A stretch of 64,000 bases of DNA, from positions 1 through 64,000 of the forward strand of contig VWPU01017453.1 of the NCBI GenBank assembly GCA_013398955.1. Direction: 5' to 3'. This DNA comes from Callaeas wilsoni. Lineage: Eukaryota; Chordata; Aves; Passeriformes; Callaeidae. How positions within the stretch are numbered: the stretch's first letter is position 1; each line of letters opens with the position of its first letter. Position numbers and translations under genes: made by a program. The notes under the pieces are model-generated. The model was not told the origin of the DNA. It ran no database searches and was given only the letters and a program-made list of their open reading frames with translations. Shown here one piece after another: positions 52,246-64,000 of the stretch.

Positions 52246-54679
52246 TCCTCTACTACACTACCTGTGCATAAATGTCCTGAGAGAACACATTATTCTGGCT
52301 CTTTCAATGTGCAAACACACTCACACATGCACAGCAACCCAGCGCACAGGCATGCACACTTTGGAAGAGCTTATATATAAAATCATGGCATGAAATACTG
52401 TTCTGAGCAACAGTGTAAGCCTCAAACCAAACAGTGGGACTCTGTGTGTAACAGAAAGGAGAAAGGCAGGTGATTTTCCACAGAGATTTCTTTTGAAATT
52501 CAGTACAAAATATGTACAAAATTATGATTTATTATGGAGCAAGAAAAGACCTTGTATAAGGAGGAAAATTACTGTCAGATACTTGCTTAAAAGAAAAAAA
52601 AAGACATATCTAAGCAGTGGAGCAAAATTATTGAAAAATTAATACTGACATTTCAGCAGAGAAGGAAGGAAGGAAGAGAATGGGACTGGAATACCAAACA
52701 TGAACATGCTTTTACAGCACACCGTCTCTCTGCATAAAATTCTGTCAGATTTCATAAAATTAGAGCTTTGGTACAAGTTGGACTGAATGGACAAAAAAAA
52801 ATATATGAAGTAATCAACATAGATATAGTGCATTTACATAATGGAAAGTTCAAGAATTTGTTCAGCTGAGTTGGACTGAATTCATGCCAGAGCACAAACT
52901 CAATCTGACCAGCTGAAGCACAAAGATGCTGTACAGGCTGGCAAGAAAAGCTGAGCTTTTTATAAAAAACCCAATCCACCTGTATAAAAGGAGGATGTCA
53001 GAATCACAGAAAATAATGAATGAGCTTGGGCAAGCAAACATGGCTGCTTTCCTCTAGCAAGGGCTTGCCTGATGCACAGGAGCTTTGACATTGCTGATCA
53101 AGCAGAAAAAAAGCAGGAAGAGAAAGAAAGAATGGGAAAAATTAGTCCTAAATCCTGAAAATGGAAAAGCACAGCTCTAAACAGCATTTCTCTAATGTAT
53201 GCAAACTGCTAGGGAAGTGCATTTCTCTGATGTTTCTGGAGGAAGGAAGAAAGTAAGGGAAGAAAAATTATTCAACAGTGTCTGCACAGCTTTCGCTGGC
53301 CAAAAATAATGAGAGAAAAGTGAGGGAAGAGAGAGAGTGGATGTAGACAGTCAAAAGGAAAGAAAAATGAACAGAAGTGGAAAAAAGGGGACTACTGCTA
53401 TGAAAAAGCAAAGCATAGTCCAAAATACTGTGCTAAAATGATATAACCTCATTATCCAAGGTATTTATTCAAATAGGAACATTTTCAGGCCAAGTGCTCA
53501 GTCTGGACATCAGTGGGACAACTGTCATTATGAGCACAGCTATCTTTACAGTCTTCAGGGGTATTGGGAGGGCTTTTGGGGAAGAAAAACTCCTTTCCTC
53601 ACCAGTTTGGCACACAGTAAAAGCACTTTTATCTTTATGTATTTTCTTACTGAGTAAAAATCACCAACACCCCAATCAAATGGCTATGGAAACTCACAAA
53701 ACAGTGAAAACAGAAAATGAAAAAAACCTGCCACATGGTAGAGAAGTCCTAAATAGAACATTTTCCTGTGGGAAAACCAAACTGTATTTCACACCAGGAA
53801 AGACAACCAGATCAAAGAGAATGTGGATGGCTATGAGTGGGATTGACATTTCTCCTGAGATCTCTGGATTTAGGACTTCTGCTTCACAGTATTTCCCTTG
53901 TGACTTCAAATTCCCAAGTGAAGTTTCCCACCTATTTATCATTTGCTTTGTCAACTGAGGAAAAGGAACTGCATTTATAGTTTTGTGTATGGGGAGCTGT
54001 GCTGCAACAGAGGCTACAGGATAATGCCTGGGGAGATCGCTCCTGCTGAGATCTCTCATTGCTTCACCCACATTTCCACAAGTTTTTTTAATGTTTTGGA
54101 CTCTAAAAATTTCAAGGAGCCATTTTATTCCAGGCTGGGCCAAGAAGAAATCAGTCATTTTCCCAGGGACAAATTCTCTTCTTCTCTTCCTAAACTATTG
54201 CTGGTACAGAATGCAAATTTGGGCTACTGAGGTAGCCCAAATGGAGCAATGCTTCTACTCACACAGGAGTATCTGCTATCCACTAGCATTTAAAAAGCAC
54301 TTCACATCCGATAAATGTACTAAAAGACCAAAAAATCCTTTCCCAAAATACACAAAAGAAAACTAATTTCTGCTTTGTTATCAGTTTACTGTGGATACGC
54401 CTTGCTCAGCCAAAGTAGAATCAGGGTATTTGATCTCTGTCATACCTTAAGTCCATCCAGTTTGTCACTGTTAACTGGGCAAACTGGCAGAGCATACACA
54501 AACATCCAGTCTGCAGTGCTCCTCAGCTCTACAGAGGAATTTAAGTCTTAATTGGACAAGTCAACTGGGACAAAAAAACACATGAAGCAGCTCACTCATC
54601 AGTCTGACTGTACTCAAATAATTAAATTATCTACTTGATTGAAAGCAAACAGAAAACATGTGCTTAGTGCTAGATGTAA

Positions 54680-54787
54680 ACCTGAGCAACCTGGTCTAGC
54701 GGAAGGTGTCCCTGACCACACCAATGGGGTTGGAACAAGAGGGTCATTAAGGTCTCTTCCAACCCAAACCATTTTGGGATTCTGTGT
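54680..54787 (+). mobile_element. CR1 LINE 3' tail
   Basis: GAGCAACCTGGTCTAGCGGA, AGGTGTCCCTGACCA, TAAGGTCTCTTCCAACCC and an AAACCATTTTGGGATTCTGTG end. Confidence 0.88.
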
Positions 54788-57328
<2,541 letters not shown>

Positions 57329-59290
57329 TCAACAGACCACACATGGCTGCTGCAGCAGCACAGCCCTGACAGGAGCAGGAGCAACAAAGGTTTTGGAGCC
57401 AAAAAATGCTCCCCTTAGAACAGCAGCAGCTTGAAGAGAGTGCTCAGATCTGCCCTCCCAGACCTCCAGCTCTCCCTTATCACAACACTGAGCATGTGCT
57501 CAAAGTGCTTTATTGGAAAGTGATGGATGCATGGCCCTTTTTTCTTTTAGCTCTTCACAAAACTAGAGCCTAGAATAAAATCCAGTGAGAGCATTTCAGT
57601 GCCCACACTTTGACCATGAGTTATATTCAGAAAGCAATTCTGAAACCCTACATTACTCCAGCCACAAAACTCAGCGAAGTGCCCTAAGTGTCAGCACTCA
57701 GCTCCTGCCCACATTTAGAGTCCAACTCCCACTCTGGGAGCCAGAAGCTCCCGCTCAGAAGCAGAATATCCTCCAGGCTAAAATTCACACAGGTTTCAAG
57801 GATAGCTCAGACAAACAACCGCTGAGATCTTTTGAAAAAATAACCCCCAAGAAAGACTATTACTGAAAGGAACGTTACTGAATATCACTGAAGAGAACGT
57901 TATGGGAAAACGCTAGTCATTGTAAAAGCGACCATCAGTATCTATTCCTACAATCTGAGTAATGACATATAGTGAAAAATAACTTTCTACTACTTTTAAG
58001 AATTCACTGGATATGATATTCTGATTATTACTGTGCTATCTGCTGTTCAATACTATTAAAAGGGTAAAGGAAGCTGCCCTGGTGCTATAACATTTTCTGC
58101 TTATGAAGTTCCCTCATTTAAAGGCTTACAGAGAACATTACTATAATTCACACAGGACAGGGCACTTCCAAACAAGCCACTACTCAGAGCAATAATTAGC
58201 ATTACACTCAATGAAGAGAGTTTCAGGAAATTAGATTATTCTATACTAATTTGAGTATATCGAGTTGAGCACTACAAAGGGGAATTGCAAAAGGCATAAT
58301 TATACCCGGAATAAGCCTTTCCTTGTGCAAAACCCACTGCCAGCCTTGCACAGCCTTCCAACAGCCAGACACTCTGGCTGCCCCTGAGCCAGGGACTCAG
58401 TCTGGACCAGCAAGACAGTTTGGAAGCAAATCCCTTTTCTCTAAATTTACCACATGCAGGTTTGGCTCTTGGAAAGGCTTTGGTGTGTGCCAGCTCTCAG
58501 AGGAAGTTCAAGTCCAAGCACTAGTCCAGATGTGCTGCAGCGCCCAGTGGAACACATCCTCCAGCAACTGGAGTGCCACAACATCCTCTAAGGTGCACCC
58601 AGGGCTTTTCCTTTCAAAGATTTTTCCAGCAGCCAAACAGTTCAGTGTAGGAGCACAATCCAGATCTCATCCATAGCCCCTTATCACATGTAAAAGAGAT
58701 GTGAGAAGCATCAGTACCAGCTACTTCAATCCCATTCTATCATGTTAAATTCCCTGCTAACATCAAAACAACTCCTGTCTGCCCAGCATTTCATGCAAAT
58801 ACAAAATGTCCCAGTGTTGAAGCTCCATTTCATCTACTTGTGGTCAAGGGGTTAAAGCATGTGCACAGAGACAAACAAGAGATTCTAACAAAATCACATT
58901 TTTCCTGGTCCCCATTAAGCCTTTGTTTTTATCACTGTAAATCTGAAAGGCAAAAATGTCTGTTATTGGAGGATTAACTATTTGACTCAATAGCTCATTA
59001 AAATTCCTCCAACTTGGCAAGCTAAGAAATATTGACTTTTCCTGACTTGTAATAAACTAGAAGGTCAAAGCATCTCTGAGCAGTGCAAAAAGTACAGTCG
59101 ATGGAAGGAGTATCTGACTATTCTTTACTTACTTTACTAATTGTTCCAGAATTTTTGCAAACTAACCTCAGAAATGCATATTTTGTGACCTCAGGGAGAC
59201 CTCGCTATAAAGGTCATACTATTTATTACTGCCTGCTGTAAATTAGAGCAGCCCAAAGGATGAGGTCTTGAGGAAGCTCTGGTCAAGCAT

Positions 59291-59314
59291 CCTCCTCCTC
59301 TTCCTCCTCCTCTC
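59291..59314. repeat. Polypyrimidine CCT/TCC tract
   Basis: 24 pyrimidines in CCT/TCC units with near mirror symmetry; a low-complexity tract. Confidence 0.8.
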
Positions 59315-62300
59315 AGCGGCAGGACCTGCATCGGTACAGGCACTTGCCTTTTCCATCACAACGCGCCTCAAAAGACATGTTTTGGAGACTGTTGTTGATA
59401 TTAAAGTTATTTAAAAATCAAGATTCAGAAGCTATTATTTTCTATATAAATGTAATTTAGGTACAACTACAGCAAAGACCTTCGTGGGCTGCCTTGATCA
59501 CTAAAAATTGATCTCTCAGAGGTTGCACCAGCCAAGGACTGTGTTACACATCTTGCTGAAGGTTATTGCTGCCTCCTCATTCAAGGTGGACTGCTCTGAT
59601 TTAACACACCAGGTCATATCTGAGCAGGTGACAGTTGCACCCTGCCCTGACAGCAGCAAAAACCCTCTTAAGAGCCTCAAGTATTTTTGGTATTTTCATT
59701 TGTAATATAAAATTTGCATAACTGAAGACAAACATTTTTATTAGAATGAGATTTTGATATTTTTTAATGATACATCAAAGATTTCTTTAAGAATCAGCTT
59801 ATAAAAAAAAAGTAAAATACTTAATCTTTCCTCCATCTATTCCAGTTACTATGGAAAAACTCCAGAAACCCTGGCTATATTTATGCCTGATTCATTTTGT
59901 TCAGAGTTTAATTTACTCTGTGTTCCCAGACGGACAACTCCTGGTTAAACAGCTTAGGTTGGTAAGGGGATAAGAAAGATACCCTGCAAACAGCCAGAAA
60001 GGAAATATTCAAGTATTCGGGAATCCTGATGTACTTCTCCTAGTCCAAGTCCTCTGAAATCTGTGTGTCTGCAAGCAGAGTGCTAACATGGGTTATCTTT
60101 GACAGAACCTCATAATGTTGACAGCAGCTCTTTAATTCAATTATGATTTGCATAATCCTTTGAAGAACTAAAGCTCCTCACAAGCTCACTCAGCTGTACC
60201 AATGGACCCTCTGCCCAGCAAGGACAGCAACAGGGTATGAAACAGAACAGAGCAGTATAAATGGAGAGGAAAGGAAGTGCTTGACTGTACAAGCATTGTT
60301 GTCTTTATCCAAGTAACTAATTCATCTGAAGCAGCATCATGAACTATGGAAAAGGACTTTCTTTGATTGCATCAAGGTGGATCCCACAAGGCAGGACACT
60401 GGTGTGCAGCTCACAGGCATGAAACATGCCTTCCACTGCTTTTTTTGGAACTATTCAGTGACTGAATTCCTCACTCTTAGAAGGATTATTAAAAACAGAA
60501 ATGGGAAAGGTAATCAAGTGAAACTACCAACCAGCTGCACAAAGTATTTATGAGCCCCACTGTACTGCATGGAAAAGGCATAATTTATTCAATTTATTAG
60601 TTGCAAAGAAAGTAATTTACATAGGTTAAAAGTTTATCATCCTGCAAAACAAACCACTCTTCAACACTTATTAACATACTCAACATGGCTAGAGTCTGAG
60701 GTGTTACATCATATTAAGGCCAGAAGGATGGACAGAGGAAGCCCAGTCTCACATACCCATGAACACACTTGATTTCTCAAATTAGTTCCTGGTTGCCGCG
60801 GAGAAATTTGGAATTTCAAAACTGACAAGAGCTTGGTGCAGACAGAAAATAACTGAGTTCAGCAGTTTCATAAGGCTGGTTAACAGGCTGCCTGCAACTC
60901 AAAGCAAGACTTTAATGAGGAAATTAAGATGTTCCTGTCACGTTGGAGAATGCACATCCTCTAACTGCTCATTAATTCTTAAAGGCAAGGACCTCATCTA
61001 CCTTTTGCACACCACTAAATGTGTTACAGATCAGACTAAGGCATACATGCTTTTTTTCCTTCACTCCTAAATACAATCCTATTCCTTACTTCGTCAAAAC
61101 TTCCAAAGGAAGGCTGAGTTTGGGACAAGCACAAGTTTCAGTTAGGACCATCCGGACAAACCCATCACAGAAAGCAAACCCAAAAACCAAACAACTCTAT
61201 CATATCACTGCTCGTTAAAAGTGGCTTATACACAGCAGAAATGTAAATTATTACACTTATATGCAAAAAGTGAGTTTGCCCTCAAGTAACAGTGAGCTCC
61301 AGCAGGCAGCTGGGCATCCAGATTTATCACTGAAGGAAGACGTTTAGACATTACATCAGAGCTAGGGCTAAAACTAGAAACTTTAAATATATATGACTGA
61401 AACTGGAAGCTTCTATACCAAGTCCTTCCAAGGCAATGCTGCACCTTGCAAATGTTGTATTAAAATAAAAATAAAATAAAATCCTCTATGACAGTAACAC
61501 ATAGAGATGTATATTTCAAGTGTGTATTTACATACATCTATTCACACACACATTATACACAACCACACACTTCCCATGCACTTCCCTTGCCACAACTCAT
61601 TTCTGCTGATGACACAGTCAGATGCTGCAGTACAGCTTCCTAAACCTTTCTTACCCAGCACATGTTAAGTACATTCTTGAGTAACTCATGGTTGGAAGCA
61701 ACTAAAGTTGAGCCGCATACTGAGCCTGGCTTCTGATCAGCAAGCAAATTGTGTGCTGCATATGTCATTACTGCCACAATACAATAAGAAAGGAAACAAA
61801 GCAGGAATTTCATAATAGTCTGCTCTAAGAGTTTCTGGGTTTTTCATTGCATGCCTGACATGAAAGTGGAGAGGCAGAGAAGCCATGGTAAATCACCTGG
61901 GCAAGGCAACAGCAATTTCACTGTCTCTGTTACCAGCCTACTAGTTGCTATAATTTATTTATTTTTATAAAGCAAAAATGGTGACTTGTCCTGGAGAATA
62001 ACACAGAGAATAAGTTGTGTTTCAAGCATATGATCTGCTATAGGCACAAACTATTTTCTTTCAAGATCCATGACACAACTCTGTGTGTTTGTGCACATCT
62101 TGGAGCAGGATGGAGAGGGACACATCAGCCTTGGAAAAGGAAGACACAAAATCAATAATTTTCACCAGTTTAGATGCTCTACATGAAACAAAAGGCAGGA
62201 TAATATGGACAGCCTCCTCAGAACAAAAGCTAGCAAGGCTTCCCAGACAGTCATATTATTTCAGGAGGATTCATAGAGTTCAAAAAAAAAAAAAACCAGC

Positions 62301-63194
62301 CTCAAAAGGAAAGGAAAATAGACTCTGGAAAGGAAGGTTGTGACAAATAATTGCACCAAGGACACCAGAATGAAGGGAACTGTGCTGAATCTGTGTCTGC
62401 AGTTTAACAACAAATGAAAACGAATTGCAATTGCTCAACAGAAGCTTGATAACAGCAAGCAGTTACCCTGCAAACAACACCAAGGAAGCACTCAATACTA
62501 TAAAATAATTTTCTGTATCAATTTTTACATCTGAAAATAGGAATTAATGTTACTTTCTGTATCTATCAGAACTCTGAAAACCATTTGAGGTCATACCATG
62601 AAAAGGCATTTAAAGATCAGAAGTAACTATGCTATTTTGAGTGTGATTAGCCTAATTTTGCCCCATTTCAAATCTATCTAATCACTATGAGATGAAAAGC
62701 TTAATCAAATATTATTTTCGGATGGTATTGTGGTCTTTGAGAGTACTAACAGGAAAAAAGAGACAAAAGACACAAAGAGATGAAACAATCCAAACTATGT
62801 AAAGTATATACAGAGATTACTGAGAAAGAAACACCAACCCAGGTATGAGACCATATATATTTAGATCCTTGCCATGAAACTTTACTATGCACAATTTTCC
62901 TGATTGTTCTCTTCTAAAAAGAGGTGATAAAGAGGCAATTCTTAAAATTGCTCTTTGTTAAATATTTATCTAAATTTATCTTTGATAGGTACTGCACACT
63001 GAAGGCAATTTTGTTACATTACTCCCGTGCAGCAAGTATAGACACAAACGTAAATTTGTGTAGTTCTCATTGGCATCACACCTTTCCCTGCATTTGTGAG
63101 CTGCTTAGCAGGTTCCCACAACCAGCTGGAGAAGAGATAGCACAATGTTAGCAGAAGATTAATATATTTCCTGCATTTATCAGAAGGATTAAAT

Positions 63195-63329
63195 ATTTGG
63201 GGCCAGGCTGGACACAGTTTAGAGCAACTTGGTCTAGTGAAAAGTATACCTGGCCACGACAGAGGAGATGGAACAAGATGAGCGTTAAAGTCCCTTCTAA
63301 CCCAGACCATTTCATGACTCCGTGATTTA
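63195..63329 (+). mobile_element. CR1 LINE 3' tail
   Basis: GGCCAGGCTGGACACAGTTT, AGCAACTTGGTCTAGTGAAA, AAAGTCCCTTCTAACCCAGA and CCATTTCATGACTCCGTGAT. Confidence 0.87.
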
Positions 63330-63394
63330 ATTCAGTGTTCCCTTGGGCACTCCTATTTCCTTTGCTGTTAGAAACCCAGTGAAGCATAGTAGCA

Positions 63395-63432
63395 ACATGC
63401 ATATGCACGTGCATGCGCACACACACATGTAT
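63395..63432. repeat. 38-nt alternating purine-pyrimidine run
   Basis: Every step from 63395 to 63432 alternates purine and pyrimidine. The run includes ATGCATATGCACGTGCATGC and then CACACACACATGTAT. This is the classic sequence type that can adopt left-handed (Z) DNA. Confidence 0.85.
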
Positions 63433-64000
63433 TTTACTTGATTATGGTTTTAATTTTCTCAGTTTTCCACTGCTTAAAAATAAAAGCTGAAAATTTCAGT
63501 CTCAGATCTGGAGGGAACAGATCACATTAATACTTTGGTTCCTTTGGCAAAACTCCGTATCAGAAGAATAGATTCTTCTGAAGGAAGGCAATGAAATTCC
63601 CATGGGTTGCTGCTCAAAATCAGTCTTGTTACCTTTAATCTTGGTCATGAATCTTGTGTCTGTCCTGTTTCTTCACTCCTACTCTCAGGACCAGCCTGGC
63701 TCCCCTTCCTTGTTTTCAGTGGGCTTTTATCCTTTGTGTCATGGATCTTTCTGCTATTCCTTCAATGAAATCCTTGTGGCAGAGACTAGGGGGAGGTTAC
63801 AATCCAATAATAAAATAACTATTGATGAGTTGCCTGTTTTCATGTCGACTTCTCCAGCTACATTACCAGTGGAGGTCCTGGAGGGAAGCTGAACAGCCTG
63901 GATCTTTCTCAGCTGTTAACCATTAAATCTGTCCATGGATGTTGCCTTTGGCTTGCTTCCCGCTCCCCCCTCCCCCTGGACACACAACCCAAGGCTCTTC

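Overview
The window is vertebrate nuclear DNA, almost certainly from a bird. At least eighteen fragments of CR1, the dominant avian LINE, are scattered through it. Base composition is AT-rich, coding density is very low, and real exons have consensus splice sites. The two LTRs look like avian endogenous-retrovirus LTRs. A songbird is possible but cannot be shown from sequence alone. Nearly all apparent reading frames are chance or repeat-derived.

The only gene I can support is an internal part of FSTL4 (follistatin-like 4) on the minus strand. Three consecutive coding exons are present, in transcript order: 57288-57040 (the ten-cysteine follistatin/Kazal domain), 9984-9794 (linker plus first EF-hand) and 6354-6234 (second EF-hand). 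Phases join without a frame break: phase-1 junction K-G-D, then phase 0, then a final exon ending one base into a codon. The signal-peptide exon(s) lie beyond base 64000. The immunoglobulin-like and C-terminal exons lie before base 1. The window therefore covers part of an upstream intron (57289-64000), a 47-kb intron (9985-57039), a 3.4-kb intron (6355-9793) and part of a downstream intron (1-6233).

The introns hold CR1 fragments in both orientations (about 11 plus, 7 minus), two probable solo LTRs and simple repeats. The best-defined LTR is 19277-19930: it has TGT...ACA ends, a perfect 5-bp target duplication and an AATAAA on the minus strand. The second, 28078-28606, has a near-perfect 6-bp duplication and an 11-bp perfect stem-loop just upstream of its AATAAA. 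The simple repeats include a GATA microsatellite about 100 bp upstream of the 6354 splice acceptor and a 38-nt alternating purine-pyrimidine run at 63395-63432. Both LTRs are in the same orientation as FSTL4.

I found no bacterial-type system, CRISPR array, tRNA, rRNA or second convincing protein gene. The observations most worth follow-up are the two LTRs, the LTR stem-loop, an inverted pair of nuclear-receptor-like half-site clusters near 50.3/50.7 kb, and an unexplained segment with long overlapping frames on both strands at 53.5-54.2 kb.
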